A DNA stretch of 39,275 nucleotides from an uncultured Acetatifactor sp. GTDB taxonomy: Bacteria; Bacillota; Clostridia; Lachnospirales; Lachnospiraceae. How positions within the stretch are numbered: the stretch's first letter is position 1; every line of letters starts with the position of its first letter. The notes below the pieces were generated by a model, which searched no databases, was not told the DNA's origin, and saw only the letters and a list, made by a program, of their open reading frames with translations. Where the stretch lies: assembly GCA_947631615.1 (NCBI GenBank), contig CANRLX010000019.1, positions 1 to 39,275 of the forward strand, written 5' to 3'. Shown one piece after another: positions 15,139-24,670 of this stretch. The translations under genes were made by a program, and so were the position numbers.

Positions 15139-15146
15139 AGGAGAGA

Positions 15147-16229
15147 TCACCTCTGGTTCTCATTCATTTTTGCGAGCTTTGCCGCCTGATCCGCCGTGAT
15201 GCAGGCCTCCAGGATCTCGTCGATATCCCCGTTCATCACCTTATCCAGCTTGTAGAGCGTCAGGCCGATCCGGTGGTCCGTCACACGCCCCTGGGGGAAA
15301 TTATAGGTCCTGATCTTCTCGGAGCGGTCCCCCGTCCCGATCTGGCTGCGGCGCAGATCCGCCTCCTCATCGTGGCGCTTCTGTTGCTCCATATCGTAAA
15401 GCTTGGCGCGGAGCAGGGCAAACGCCTTCGCCTTATTCTGAAGCTGGCTCTTCTCCGTCTGGCTGTACACTACGATACCGGTGGGATAATGGGTCAGCCG
15501 TACCGCGGAATCCGTAGTGTTCACGCACTGGCCCCCGTTTCCGGAGGCTCTCATAACGTCGATCCGGATATCCTTGTCCTCGATCACGATGTCCACATCC
15601 TCGTCCACCTCCGGCATCACGGCCACCGTGCAGGTGGAGGTGTGAATACGCCCGCCGCTCTCCGTCTCCGGCACCCGCTGCACGCGGTGCACACCGCTCT
15701 CGTACTTCAGCTTGGAGTACGCGCCCTGTCCCGTGATCTGAAAGTTGACCTCCTTCATGCCGCCAATGCCGATCTCGTCCACGTTCAAAGTCTCCACTCT
15801 CCAGTGCTGTTTCTCCGCGAAGTGCACGTACATGCGGTAGATCTCAGAGGCAAAGAGCGCCGCCTCGTCCCCGCCCGCACCGGCGCGGATCTCCACGATC
15901 ACGTTCTTGTCGTCGTTGGGATCCTTGGGCAGAAGCAGGATCTTCATCTCCTTCTCCAGCTCCTCCGTCCGCCTGCGGCTGTCGGCGAGCGTCTCCTTGA
16001 TCATCTCGCGCATTTCCTCGTCGCTCTCCTCCTCCAGCATGGCGAGGGAATCCTCGATATCCTGTCTGCATTTCTTATATTCTCTGTACGCCTCCACAAT
16101 GGGGGTAAGATCGCTCTGCTCCTTCATCAGCTTCCGGAACCGCTCCGGATTGTCGGTGACGCCGGGCGCTCCCAGCTCCCCCATGATCTCCTCAAAACGA
16201 ATCAACAAATCCTCTAACCTGTCAAACAT
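15147..16229 (-). CDS. prfA: Peptide chain release factor 1
   Basis: A 360-residue class I release factor that reads UAA and UAG. Domain 1 is helical (about 1-110). Then come the recognition tripeptide in [11 protein letters not shown] (PxT form, which marks RF1 rather than RF2), the catalytic loop [15 protein letters not shown] (GGQ, about 235) and the C-terminal domain. Length is normal. Cys after GGQ in place of His is frequent in Clostridia as I recall it. The ATG at 16229 follows AGAGGT. prmC, whose product methylates the GGQ glutamine, lies immediately upstream (9 bp), the usual pairing. Confidence 0.98.
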   Translation of the reverse strand: MFDRLEDLLIRFEEIMGELGAPGVTDNPERFRKLMKEQSDLTPIVEAYREYKKCRQDIEDSLAMLEEESDEEMREMIKETLADSRRRTEELEKEMKILLLPKDPNDDKNVIVEIRAGAGGDEAALFASEIYRMYVHFAEKQHWRVETLNVDEIGIGGMKEVNFQITGQGAYSKLKYESGVHRVQRVPETESGGRIHTSTCTVAVMPEVDEDVDIVIEDKDIRIDVMRASGNGGQCVNTTDSAVRLTHYPTGIVVYSQTEKSQLQNKAKAFALLRAKLYDMEQQKRHDEEADLRRSQIGTGDRSEKIRTYNFPQGRVTDHRIGLTLYKLDKVMNGDIDEILEACITADQAAKLAKMNENQR

Positions 16230-16238
16230 AACTACCTC

Positions 16239-17111
16239 TCATTTTCCCGTCTGTTTGTCTGTTTTCTTTTCCAGGTAGGTGCCGTACACGACCCGATCGA
16301 GGCCGGCCAGATCCTTCACCACATGGATCTCCTGAAATCCGGCGTCCTCCATCAGCGCGGACACCTCCCCCGCCTGATCATATCCGATCTCAAAGTACAG
16401 CATCCCCCCGTTTTTCAGATATCCGCCACATTCCCCGAGGATCCTCCGGTAGAAGTCCAGCCCGTCCCTGCCCCCGTTCAGGGCGGCGGCGGGCTCATGA
16501 TCTCTGACCTCCGGCATCAGATCCGGCAGGACGCTCTCCGCGATATAGGGGGGATTGGAGACGATGAACTCAAATTTACCGCTCACCGGAGCGAACAGAT
16601 CTCCCTGCAAAAATACCGCGCTGTCCGACTTCTCCAAAAGCAGCCTTTTCGCGTTCTCCTCCGCGACCAAAAGGGCTTCCCGTGAAATGTCGACGCCTAC
16701 CCCCTGACAGCCGTTGGAGTAGCGCAAAAGGCTGATGAGGATGCAGCCGGAGCCGGTGCACATATCCAGTATGCGCATACCGTCCTGCAGCTCCCTCATG
16801 ACCTCCTCCACCAGCGTCTCCGTGTCCTGTCGGGGCACCAGCACCCGCGGATCCACCAGAAAGTCCAGCCCCATAAAATTCTGTGTGCCGGTCAGATACT
16901 GGAGGGGAATACGATCCGCTCTGCGGCGGATCAGCTCCTGATAGGCCGCAAAAAGCCCGGGGTCCGCCTCGTCCTCCGGATGCACCAGAAGATAGCTTCT
17001 ATCCACACAAAACACATGCTCCATCAGAAGCCTGGCGTCCAGCTTCGCCTCCGGAATCTGCGCCTGCTTCAGCAGGTTTTCTCCCCACGCCCAGCACTCA
17101 TGGTATCTCAT
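16239..17111 (-). CDS. prmC: Peptide chain release factor N5-glutamine methyltransferase
   Basis: A 290-residue SAM-dependent methylase that modifies the glutamine of the GGQ loop in RF1 and RF2. The N-terminal helical domain (about 1-90) is followed by the Rossmann methylase domain, with RILDMCTGSGCILISLL binding SAM, VGVDISREAL, and the catalytic NPPY in FIVSNPPYIAE. The start ATG overlaps the stop of the DUF1385 gene (ATGA). It forms an operon with prfA downstream and DUF1385/rpmE upstream. Confidence 0.97.
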   Translation of the reverse strand: MRYHECWAWGENLLKQAQIPEAKLDARLLMEHVFCVDRSYLLVHPEDEADPGLFAAYQELIRRRADRIPLQYLTGTQNFMGLDFLVDPRVLVPRQDTETLVEEVMRELQDGMRILDMCTGSGCILISLLRYSNGCQGVGVDISREALLVAEENAKRLLLEKSDSAVFLQGDLFAPVSGKFEFIVSNPPYIAESVLPDLMPEVRDHEPAAALNGGRDGLDFYRRILGECGGYLKNGGMLYFEIGYDQAGEVSALMEDAGFQEIHVVKDLAGLDRVVYGTYLEKKTDKQTGK

Positions 17112-18187
17112 TCTCTCTCTGCCGCCCCGTCGGCCGCCGGCGCAGCGGCTTCCTCCTCCGTCAGCTCTTCCCGCACAAACACGGCCTCATCCTCCTCGTC
17201 CTCCTCCGAACGGGGAGCGTCGTCCATCCAGGACTCGTCCACTTCATAGCCAAAGGTGTCGTAGAGATACTGCTTCCAGTCAAAAACCGTCTCCACGGAG
17301 GCGATCGCCACCTCCACCATATCCTCGTCCGGCTCCCTGGTGGTGAGCCTCTGGATCCACATGCCGGGCGCGGACAGGATCCTCACGAAAAGATTGTCGG
17401 ACCGTCCGGCCAGACGGATGATCTCATAGGAGATCCCCGCCACAACGGGCATGAGAAGGATGCGCAGAGCCACCTTGGCAAACACATTGTCCACCCGAAT
17501 AAAAAAGAACAGAATAATGCTGACGAACAGCACAAAGAAGATAAAGCTGGTGCCGCATCTTCTGTGCTGCCTGGAGCTGCGCATCACGTTGTGCACGGTG
17601 AGGGGCCTGCCCTTCTCGATGCAGTTGATACACTTATGCTCCGCGCCGTGATACTGGTACAGCCTCCGGATATCCTTCATAGCGCTGATCGCAACAATAT
17701 ACGCCAGAAAAATGACAATGCGGATCACACCCTCCAGGATCGCCAGCAGAGAGCGGTTGCGGATAAAACTCTCCATCAGCGAGGACAGGAAAAAGGGCAG
17801 CACCACAAAGATCCCCACCGCCAGGACAACGGACAGAAGCGTCACTAAAAGAGTCATCGTCCTCTCGCCGTTTCCGCCAGAAGCTTTGTCCGCGGCTTCC
17901 TCGGGCCCCGCCTCCGCACCGTCCTCCTCGTAAAAGGAGGCGGAATAATTGAGCGCCCTCGTCCCCAGCCAAAGGGAGTCTATAAACTGAAAAATCCCCC
18001 GGACAAAAGGAATTTCCTTGAGTCTGCTGCCGTGCATCACTCCCTGGAAATTCTCCAGCTCCACCTCGATCTGCCCGTCCGGCTTGCGGACGGCGACCGC
18101 ATATTTTTCACCGTTTTTCATCATAACGCCCTCCAGCACGGCCTGCCCGCCGATGCCGGAATAGCGGCTGATTCTCTTTCTCGCCAT
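17108..18187 (-). CDS. DUF1385 (YqhQ-like) membrane protein
   Basis: A 359-residue membrane protein of the DUF1385 family, found in most Firmicutes between rpmE and prmC. The N terminus reads YSGIGGQAVLEGVMMKNG, the family signature. Four or more hydrophobic helices lie at about 110-135, 145-170, 215-235 and 240-260, with the conserved YHGAEHKCINCIEKG between them. The acidic, Glu/Ala-rich tail (about 320-359) is low complexity. The function is unknown; a role at the membrane linked with translation is only suggested by its neighbours. The SD is weak (AGGGG). It is coupled to prmC by overlap. Confidence 0.93.
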   Translation of the reverse strand: MARKRISRYSGIGGQAVLEGVMMKNGEKYAVAVRKPDGQIEVELENFQGVMHGSRLKEIPFVRGIFQFIDSLWLGTRALNYSASFYEEDGAEAGPEEAADKASGGNGERTMTLLVTLLSVVLAVGIFVVLPFFLSSLMESFIRNRSLLAILEGVIRIVIFLAYIVAISAMKDIRRLYQYHGAEHKCINCIEKGRPLTVHNVMRSSRQHRRCGTSFIFFVLFVSIILFFFIRVDNVFAKVALRILLMPVVAGISYEIIRLAGRSDNLFVRILSAPGMWIQRLTTREPDEDMVEVAIASVETVFDWKQYLYDTFGYEVDESWMDDAPRSEEDEEDEAVFVREELTEEEAAAPAADGAAERE

Positions 18188-18223
18188 ATATTTCCCCTGC
18201 TTGTCTGATCTTGTCTAATAAGG

Positions 18224-18253
18224 AAAAGGTTGAGATAGAAATACCTCAACCTT
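18224..18253 (-). terminator. Terminator after rpmE
   Basis: AAGGTTGAG / CTCAACCTT form a 9-bp stem (18226-18253) followed by TTTTCC on the minus strand. It lies between the rpmE stop and the DUF1385 start, so DUF1385 needs read-through or its own promoter. Confidence 0.75.
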
Positions 18254-18265
18254 TCGCCCAGATTC

Positions 18266-18466
18266 TTATTTGATACCGTACTTCTTGTTGAACCGATCGA
18301 TCCGTCCGTCGGCTCTCGCGTTCTTCTGCTGGCCGGTGTAGAACGAATGGCACTTGGAACAAACTTCCACGTGGATCTCAGGCTTGGTAGATCCGGTTAC
18401 AAAAGTGTTGCCGCAGTTACAGGTAACGGTTGCCTGATAATACTCAGGATGGATTCCTTCTTTCAT
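18266..18466 (-). CDS. rpmE: 50S ribosomal protein L31, zinc-binding form
   Basis: A 66-residue L31 of the C+ type: the pairs CNCG and CSKC form the four-cysteine zinc site, so this form is used when zinc is plentiful. [10 protein letters not shown] is the usual start and the ATG at 18466 follows AGAGGTGAA. The longer frame starts at a GTG inside the SD. The end [16 protein letters not shown] matches the family. It has its own promoter downstream of rho and a terminator after it. Confidence 0.97.
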   Translation of the reverse strand: MKEGIHPEYYQATVTCNCGNTFVTGSTKPEIHVEVCSKCHSFYTGQQKNARADGRIDRFNKKYGIK

Positions 18467-18549
18467 GACTTTCACCTCTCTATGAAAACTACTTGTTGTC
18501 TGTCTCTGTTCTCATCCGCACTGCTTATGGAACCACAAACAGCGGTATT

Positions 18550-18578
18550 ATTGTAACACAAGCTGACAGGGCTTGCAA
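18550..18578 (-). promoter_or_regulatory. Promoter of rpmE
   Basis: On the minus strand TTGCAA (18573-18578), a 17-bp spacer and TACAAT (18550-18555), in the rho-rpmE gap. Confidence 0.7.
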
Positions 18579-18606
18579 CAGAAAAATAGTTTTTTTTGGA
18601 ATTTTT

Positions 18607-20157
18607 TTAAATAAACTTGTTTTTCTTCACCATGCCCACAAACTCCACATTGTTTCTGGTGCGGGAAAACATGTCCAAAATGCGGTCGGTGGCCTCGTCG
18701 GGCTTCATGCCGTTCAAAGCCTTCCTCATGATATTGATGGCCTCCAGCTCGTCCCCCGACAGAAGAAGATCCTCTCTCCTGGTGCTGGATTTGGCCAGAT
18801 CGATGGCCGGAAAGATGCGCTTCTCCGACAGCTTTCGGTCCAGAACCATCTCCATATTGCCCGTTCCCTTAAACTCCTCGTACACCACGTCGTCCATCTT
18901 GCTTCCGGTCTCCACCAGCGCGGTGGCCAGGATGGTCAGGCTTCCTCCCTCCCGCATATTGCGGGCCGCCCCGAAGAACCGCTTGGGCATATGGAGCGCC
19001 GAAGGGTCCAGGCCTCCCGACAGGGTGCGCCCGCTGGGCGGAACGACCTGGTTGTAGGCCCTGGTAAGACGAGTGATGCTGTCCAGCAGGATCACCACAT
19101 CCTTCTTGTGCTCCACCAGCCGCTTGGCCCTCTCGATCACCATCTCAGACACCCTCTTGTGATGCTCCGGCAGCTCGTCAAAGGTGGAGTAGATCACCTC
19201 CACATTGGTTCCCTGGATGGCCTCCTTGATATCCGTGACCTCCTCGGGGCGCTCGTCGATCAGCAGGATCAGCATGTGCATATTCGGATTGGAGCGCAGG
19301 ATGGACTTTGCCACCTCCTTGAGCAGCGTGGTCTTGCCCGCCTTGGGAGGCGATACGATCATCCCTCTCTGACCCTTTCCCACAGGGCTCACCAGATCCA
19401 TCACGCGCATGGACACACCGCATCCGGGCGTCTCCAGCTTGATGCGCTCGTTGGGAAAGATCGGGGTCATATCTTCAAAGGCCATGCGCTTGGCGGACTC
19501 CTCCACGGTGTAGCCGTTGATCGAGCGGATATACAAAAGCGCGCTGAATTTCTCCTGCTGCGTCTTGACGCGCTTGTTGCCCCGCAGGATGTCGCCAGTC
19601 TTTAATCCGAAACGGCGGATCTGGCTGGGCGCCACATAGACGTCGTTTTCCCCGGGCAGATAGTTCTCACAGCGGATGAAGCCGTAGCCGTCCGGCATGA
19701 CCTCCAAAATGCCGCTTGCCTCCTCGCCGCTGTCCAGCTCCCTGGGGTATTGGTTCTCATCGTAGGCTTCTCCGGCGCTGCGGCAGCCCGACTTGCCATA
19801 ACCGCCCTCTCCGCCGACAGCGCTCTCCGCATGGGGCGCGCTCTCCGCCGCGCCGTCGGCGCCGTACTCCCCTTTGGGCCCATTGCCTCTCGCGGGCTTC
19901 TCCCCGCGGTAGCCTCCGCCATTCCTCTGCCCGTTCGGATTCCGGTTTCCGCGGCCTGTGCTCTCGCTCTTGGGCGCCTCCTCCCCCTGGGGTGCGCGGG
20001 AAGCCGCCTTGCTCTCCTCTCTCTTCAGGCGCTCATCCTCCGCCAGCATCGCCTCCACGATCTCGGACTTTTTCATCGCCGAGGTTCCCTTCAGACCGCG
20101 CACCTTCGCCAGCTCCTTCAGTTGTGCCAATGCCAAAGACTCATATTTCTCTCTCAT
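18607..20157 (-). CDS. rho: Transcription termination factor Rho with inserted disordered domain
   Basis: A 516-residue hexameric RNA helicase that ends untranslated transcripts. Order: Rho N-terminal helical domain (about 3-45, with LKELAKVRGLKGTSAMKKSE), a low-complexity insert (about 46-145) rich in Gly, Arg, Asn, Glu and Ser with GRGNRNPNGQRNGGGYRG, the RNA-binding cold-shock fold (GILEVMPDGYGFIR, VYVAPSQIRRF), and the ATPase with Walker A PPKAGKTTL, Walker B VVILLDSITR and the Q loop LSGGLDPSALHMPKRFF. E. coli Rho is about 419 residues, so the insert accounts for the extra length. Such inserts in other bacteria have been tied to RNA binding or phase separation. SD: TAGGAGGAAA. Confidence 0.97.
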   Translation of the reverse strand: MREKYESLALAQLKELAKVRGLKGTSAMKKSEIVEAMLAEDERLKREESKAASRAPQGEEAPKSESTGRGNRNPNGQRNGGGYRGEKPARGNGPKGEYGADGAAESAPHAESAVGGEGGYGKSGCRSAGEAYDENQYPRELDSGEEASGILEVMPDGYGFIRCENYLPGENDVYVAPSQIRRFGLKTGDILRGNKRVKTQQEKFSALLYIRSINGYTVEESAKRMAFEDMTPIFPNERIKLETPGCGVSMRVMDLVSPVGKGQRGMIVSPPKAGKTTLLKEVAKSILRSNPNMHMLILLIDERPEEVTDIKEAIQGTNVEVIYSTFDELPEHHKRVSEMVIERAKRLVEHKKDVVILLDSITRLTRAYNQVVPPSGRTLSGGLDPSALHMPKRFFGAARNMREGGSLTILATALVETGSKMDDVVYEEFKGTGNMEMVLDRKLSEKRIFPAIDLAKSSTRREDLLLSGDELEAINIMRKALNGMKPDEATDRILDMFSRTRNNVEFVGMVKKNKFI

Positions 20158-20522
20158 ACTTTCCTCCTAAAAAAATCAAATCATGAACATATCATTATAC
20201 AAACGGGGATTTCGCACTAAAGACATGTTTTGGATAAGTTCCTTGACGTTGCGACAGGACAATTTTTTCGATATCATTATAATATAAAAAAAAGCAAATA
20301 GGAAGTCCTAATTTTATACTTTTGCAAATTTCTCCCAAATTTTCTCCCAAAACAAGCTTGCGCGCCAAGGCAAACTATTATATTATGAAACTATCCCTTC
20401 AAAAAACCAGGCAGTCTGAAAATCAGATCCTCCGAAAAACAAGCGGCTTGTCGGATCAAGAAAGCAGATCGTCTGAGCAAGAGTGCCGGAAGGAATCAGA
20501 AAGCAGAAAAGAGGATATTTCC
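20158..20522. other. Divergent intergenic region between rho and the malic enzyme gene
   Basis: This 365-bp AT-rich gap holds a TATAAT for rho on the minus strand (20194-20199) with no convincing -35. For the plus strand there is TTGCGC-N17-TATTAT (20358-20386). The roughly 135-nt leader of the malic enzyme gene that follows has a small hairpin around ACAAG-CGG-CTTGT and the pair TCTGA/TCAGA, without a T run. The 10-mer ATATCATTAT occurs twice (near 20190 and 20271). No gene is seen. Confidence 0.5.
20358..20386 (+). promoter_or_regulatory. Probable promoter of the malic enzyme gene
   Basis: TTGCGC (20358-20363), a 17-bp spacer and TATTAT (20381-20386), about 137 bp before the start codon, leaving a long leader. 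Confidence 0.45.
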
Positions 20523-21677
20523 ATGACCACCAACGAAAAAGCATTACAGATGCACGAAAAATGGAACGGCAAGCTGGAGACCGTCTCCAAGGCTCCGGTG
20601 AGATCCCGCGAGGATCTGTCCATTGCCTACACTCCCGGCGTAGCGGAGCCCTGCAAGGTCATCGCCGACGACAGGGAACAGGCATATAAATATACCATGA
20701 AGGCCAACACGGTGGCCGTCGTCTCCGACGGAAGTGCCGTGCTCGGACTGGGCAATATCGGTCCCTACGCCGCCATGCCCGTCATGGAGGGAAAGGCGGT
20801 GCTGTTCAAGGAATTTGGCGGAGTCAACGCCGTTCCGATCTGTCTTGACACCCAGGACACAGAGGAGATCATCAAGGCAGTCACCTATCTGGCGCCCGGA
20901 TTCGGCGGTATCAACCTGGAGGATATCAGCGCCCCCCGCTGTTTTGAGATCGAGGAGCGCCTGAAGGCGACGCTGGACATTCCGGTATTTCACGACGACC
21001 AGCACGGCACCGCCATCGTGGTGCTGGCAGGCATTATCAACGGCCTGAAGGTGGTGGGCAAGAAAAAGGAGGACTGCCGCGTGGTGGTAAACGGCGCCGG
21101 AAGCGCCGGCGTCGCCATCACCAAGCTGCTCCTCACCTACGGGTTCCCCCATATCATCCTGTGCGACAAGGTTGGCATTGTGTCCAAGACCACCGAGGGG
21201 TTAAACTGGATGCAGCAAAAAATGGCGGAGATCACCAATCTGGACAACGAGACCGGAACGCTTGCGGACGCCTTAAAGGGCGCCGATATCTTCGTGGGTG
21301 TTTCCGCCCCGAACATTGTGACGCCTGAGATGGTCGCATCCATGAATCACGACTCCATACTCTTCGCGATGGCCAACCCCGTGCCGGAGATCATGCCCGA
21401 CCTGGCCAAGGCCGCAGGCGCCCGCGTGGTGGGAACCGGAAGAAGCGACTTCCCCAATCAGGTCAACAACGTGGTCGCCTTTCCCGGCATCTTCAAGGGC
21501 GCTCTGGAAGGCCGCGCCACCCAGATCACGGAGGAGATGAAGCTCGCCGCCGCGGAAGCGATCGCGGGTCTGGTGCCGGACAGCGAGTTAAACGAGGATC
21601 ATATCATGCCGGAGGTATTTAACCCCAAGGTGGCCGAGCTGGTGGCGGAGGCGGTCAAGTCCCACATCCCAAGGTAA
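20523..21677 (+). CDS. NAD(P)-dependent malic enzyme
   Basis: A 384-residue short-form malic enzyme that converts malate to pyruvate and CO2 with NAD(P) in the cytosol. The N-terminal malic domain holds SIAYTPGVAEPC and VLGLGNIGP, then KEFGGVNAVPICLDT, with NLEDISAP and FHDDQHGTAIV for metal and substrate binding. The NAD domain follows with VVNGAGSAGVAI. FAMANPVPEI and GTGRSDFPNQVNN are conserved near the end. The ATG at 20523 is chosen because AGAGG lies at normal spacing and MTTNEKALQMHEKW matches relatives; the frame upstream is leader sequence. A DUF4364 gene follows on the same strand. Confidence 0.96.
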   Translation: MTTNEKALQMHEKWNGKLETVSKAPVRSREDLSIAYTPGVAEPCKVIADDREQAYKYTMKANTVAVVSDGSAVLGLGNIGPYAAMPVMEGKAVLFKEFGGVNAVPICLDTQDTEEIIKAVTYLAPGFGGINLEDISAPRCFEIEERLKATLDIPVFHDDQHGTAIVVLAGIINGLKVVGKKKEDCRVVVNGAGSAGVAITKLLLTYGFPHIILCDKVGIVSKTTEGLNWMQQKMAEITNLDNETGTLADALKGADIFVGVSAPNIVTPEMVASMNHDSILFAMANPVPEIMPDLAKAAGARVVGTGRSDFPNQVNNVVAFPGIFKGALEGRATQITEEMKLAAAEAIAGLVPDSELNEDHIMPEVFNPKVAELVAEAVKSHIPR

Positions 21678-21714
21678 CCTCCCGAACAATCTGAACTAGG
21701 AGGAGTGTGATATC

Positions 21715-22230
21715 GTGCTGCAAGACCCATTGACTCTCTATAAGCTGATCGTGCTCTACATGGTGGATCGGGCGGACTTTGCGCTCACCACCGCCCAGAT
21801 CAGCGATTTCATGCTGGAAAAGGAATACACTACCTTTCTCACGCTGCAGCAGGTCATCGGCGAGCTGGCGGATGCGGGTATGCTCCTTTTGCAGACGATC
21901 CGCAACCGCACACGGCTCATCATCACGGAGGAGGGCAAAAATACCCTCCGCTACTTTGAAAACCGTATCAACGACGCCATCAAGCAGGACATTGACGCCT
22001 ATTTTCGGGAAAATGAAATCTCCCTGCGCAATGAGATGTCCATACAGGGAGACTACTATAAATCCACCTCGGGCGAGTTTGAGGCGCACCTGACCGCTCT
22101 GGAACGGGATATCCGTCTGATCGAGCTTACGCTGTCCGTCCCCACCGAGGAGGCGGCCGCCGCCATCTGCGACAACTGGCAGAAAAAAAACCAGGAGATC
22201 TACCAATATCTCACCAAAGAATTGTTCTAA
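21715..22230 (+). CDS. DUF4364 family protein, winged-helix-like
   Basis: A 171-residue protein of the DUF4364 family, common in Clostridia. The first part (about 5-85) is predicted winged helix by its pattern: LYKLIVLYMVDRADF, then LTTAQISDFML as a recognition-like helix and TRLIITEEGKNTL as a wing. The rest (about 90-171) is helical, with a beta stretch EISLRNEMSIQGDYYKS. It is probably a transcription factor or a DNA-associated protein, but no target is known. The GTG start has AGGAGG 11 nt upstream. It lies 37 bp after the malic enzyme gene and may be in its operon. The AT-rich island begins right after its stop. Confidence 0.88.
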   Translation: MLQDPLTLYKLIVLYMVDRADFALTTAQISDFMLEKEYTTFLTLQQVIGELADAGMLLLQTIRNRTRLIITEEGKNTLRYFENRINDAIKQDIDAYFRENEISLRNEMSIQGDYYKSTSGEFEAHLTALERDIRLIELTLSVPTEEAAAAICDNWQKKNQEIYQYLTKELF

Positions 22231-22307
22231 CGGCAGCTGCCACCCGCTATCTGTCAAAACAAAATTGCAGGATAGATTTGATAAGGCACGCTTTCAAGAG
22301 GACGACA

Positions 22308-23510
22308 TTATAATTGTCTCTTATATTGCGTATGATGACTTCTAAGATTCATCAGTATGCCTGCAACAAAAATGAAACTGACAGGAATAAATTCAATCCC
22401 TCTTATTCCTGTTATACGGAAAAAAAGGTTTTCATTGAACAATGCGTCCTCTAAAGACAAGGACAACAGGATTCCAACAAAAATAACAGGAAGCGTTTTC
22501 ATCAGCATTTCAATATAATTGTGACTCGTTCCAGATAAATAGAATACCATTCCGCCGATTCCATTTATGAGAAGAAAAATAAGCAGGATCATAGTATCCA
22601 TATATTTACCATATTCGATACCAGCAAAAGTGGGGATCTGCATGATCTGAAACGAAAAAATACTGCAATGGAAAAAATCATCCGCGCCGGTGGTTCTCCA
22701 GAGCAGGAAATATCCGATCAGAATTGCCGCTGTAAATGCAGAGAGGGAGAGCAGCATACTCAAGTATTGTACCCGATATATTTTTCTGCCTGTCTTACTG
22801 CTGTATTGTCCCTGCCGAATATTGCTGCCGTTATCGTTTACCATAACAGGAGCGGCAATCAAGAGCGTCAATATCATACATAAAACAGAGATATTTACAA
22901 AATATCGGTTTGCGTAAAATACAAACTCCTCTGGCAGAAGGCTGCCCTGTCCTTTTTCCTGCTGCAATATGCCGAGGATAGACGCGGCGGTTTCTTTTGC
23001 CCTGCCGGACAATTTCATTTCATTTGCGTTCTCTTTTCTCTCAATGCTGTTTTCGTAATTCTGCATCAGCCGTTCGTACTCCTGATAATACATGGCGGAG
23101 TATTCTGTATTTGCTGATATCAAATCCCTCATTTTTTTGAAAGTTTCATAGGAATAGCCGTCTGCTCCGTTCAGGACATTCTGCATATAGGCAAGATAAT
23201 CGTCATAAGTAAATACCTGATTTTCCGCAAAATAGGGTTCTGTGGAAATCACGGCCTGTCCCGCAGAAAGACTTTCCGCATAACGCTGTTTGATCTGTTC
23301 AAATTCCTGCAGGGTTATTTCCTCTCCGTATCGAGAAATCCAATCGCGGGTAATCTCTATTCTTGTTCCGAAAGCGTCTTCTCCTTCATGCGTTACCGTG
23401 ACAGACCGAAGCCGCGGCAGTAAAAATGTTGCGGTAAAGGCAAATACAATAAGCAACATCAATAAAATACGTTCTTTTTTCCATATCTTTTTAAGCTCTT
23501 GAATGAACAT
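22308..23510 (-). CDS. ABC-2 type transporter permease, second subunit
   Basis: A 400-residue membrane protein. One helix at about 14-33 is followed by a large extracellular, charged region (about 35-200, with many Glu, Tyr and Asn) and then five or six helices to the C terminus (ISVLCMILTLLIAAPVMV and so on). This is the layout of ABC-2 export permeases. The start follows directly on the previous stop (TAAATG), with AAGGAG in the last codons of the upstream gene, so it is coupled. It is last in the sigma/ABC operon. Substrate unknown; peptide antibiotics or lipids are typical for such pairs but there is no direct evidence here. Confidence 0.82.
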   Translation of the reverse strand: MFIQELKKIWKKERILLMLLIVFAFTATFLLPRLRSVTVTHEGEDAFGTRIEITRDWISRYGEEITLQEFEQIKQRYAESLSAGQAVISTEPYFAENQVFTYDDYLAYMQNVLNGADGYSYETFKKMRDLISANTEYSAMYYQEYERLMQNYENSIERKENANEMKLSGRAKETAASILGILQQEKGQGSLLPEEFVFYANRYFVNISVLCMILTLLIAAPVMVNDNGSNIRQGQYSSKTGRKIYRVQYLSMLLSLSAFTAAILIGYFLLWRTTGADDFFHCSIFSFQIMQIPTFAGIEYGKYMDTMILLIFLLINGIGGMVFYLSGTSHNYIEMLMKTLPVIFVGILLSLSLEDALFNENLFFRITGIRGIEFIPVSFIFVAGILMNLRSHHTQYKRQL

Positions 23511-24668
23511 TTATAAAAGCTCCTTTCTCTGAAATCTCTTAACCGCAGCAAAAAAGAGGATCAGGAAAACCAAGAAATGAATCGCGGCCGACCAGACTTC
23601 CTGCCACGGTATCAGCTCATAGGCACCTAAATCCGTAAACCACATATGTTGGTGGAAGGTGAGCATAGAGATAGAAAAAGTATTCAAATAGAACGGCCAC
23701 CACAACTCCAGACTCACAAAGAAAACGGACAAAAAATATGGGGAAATCAGAATAGCCGCATGAACCAAAAAGCCCCTTGCTGAATGGGGAATCAAAATAC
23801 TGACGCACGAAGAAATGAGCTGCCAGACTGCAAGCAATACCATTTCTAAAAGCAGGGAAGCCACGAAATATTCTTTTACCGTAAAACTCGCCCAGGTAAG
23901 AAAAGGCTTCTGAAAGGGCAGGTTATCGTCCGATACCCAGTGAAAACGGCTTGCCACATTCGCATCCCATATCCCGCCAAAATCCCATACGGAGAACAGA
24001 ATCAGCAGGGTTACAGCATATAAAAGCAGAATACAGCAAGCGTTTACAATTCCCGCAGCAATCATTTTATCTTTGACCAGCGACCGCCCCCTGCGGCTGC
24101 AATATACAATCGCTGCCGTAGAATTTTGCCGTTCCATCCCCATCGTATAAATGGTTAAAAAGGAAATCAGTAGAAATCCTTCCATCAGGAGCGATTTTAG
24201 CACATAGGTGAATACTACATCATGCACCTTATTCGTGGCACCCGCTGCATAGACAGATAAATCCGCGTTGTCTATATTTAGCTGCTGCACAGAATCGTTT
24301 AATTTCTCGTATTTTTTCATGAGCAGCCCGGTAAGAAAGGGCGCTCCCGTATAATATTCGTCATAATACCAGTCTTTTCCCATTTTCACAGCGTCAAAAG
24401 AATCATACATTTTCCCATCCATATCAGCGCAATTTTCTATAAGACGGTTGCGCAAAGGCGTATCTGGTTGAGTATTAACATATTCTAAAAGAGCATCATT
24501 CACCTGATCTCCCACAGCATGGATCGTTTCGCCCACATAGCTTGCAAAATCGCGCTCATCGCTTGTAAACAGGATCATAGAGAAGTTAAATAGGAGACAA
24601 ACTCCTAGAAATAAATACAGTGCTTTGTTTAACAATAATTTTTGAATTTCTAATCCTGGCAGTTTCAC
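23511..24668 (-). CDS. ABC-2 type transporter permease, first subunit
   Basis: A 385-residue membrane protein with the same layout as its downstream partner: one helix at about 16-35, a large extracellular part (about 36-150, with MGKDWYYDEYYTG), then about five helices (SLLMEGFLLISFLTIYTMGM, IVNACCILLLYAVTLLILF and others). It starts with GTG, with GAGAGGAAA 6-7 nt upstream, and begins only 2 bp after the ATPase stop. The two permeases and the ATPase should form one exporter. No close family name can be given from the sequence alone. Confidence 0.83.
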   Translation of the reverse strand: MKLPGLEIQKLLLNKALYLFLGVCLLFNFSMILFTSDERDFASYVGETIHAVGDQVNDALLEYVNTQPDTPLRNRLIENCADMDGKMYDSFDAVKMGKDWYYDEYYTGAPFLTGLLMKKYEKLNDSVQQLNIDNADLSVYAAGATNKVHDVVFTYVLKSLLMEGFLLISFLTIYTMGMERQNSTAAIVYCSRRGRSLVKDKMIAAGIVNACCILLLYAVTLLILFSVWDFGGIWDANVASRFHWVSDDNLPFQKPFLTWASFTVKEYFVASLLLEMVLLAVWQLISSCVSILIPHSARGFLVHAAILISPYFLSVFFVSLELWWPFYLNTFSISMLTFHQHMWFTDLGAYELIPWQEVWSAAIHFLVFLILFFAAVKRFQRKELL

Positions 24669-24670
24669 TT

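Noticed and set aside
15273..16217. 314-residue plus-strand frame opposite prfA
   Set aside because: Shadow of a GC-rich real gene, rich in Leu, His and Arg as expected for antisense frames.
15147..16229. Cys after GGQ in RF1 as an unusual residue
   Set aside because: This form is, from memory, common in clostridial RF1 proteins and is not catalytic.
22232..22241. GGCAGCTGCC palindrome after the DUF4364 gene
   Set aside because: It has no loop and no T run, so it is unlikely to be a terminator; it may only be chance or an old junction.
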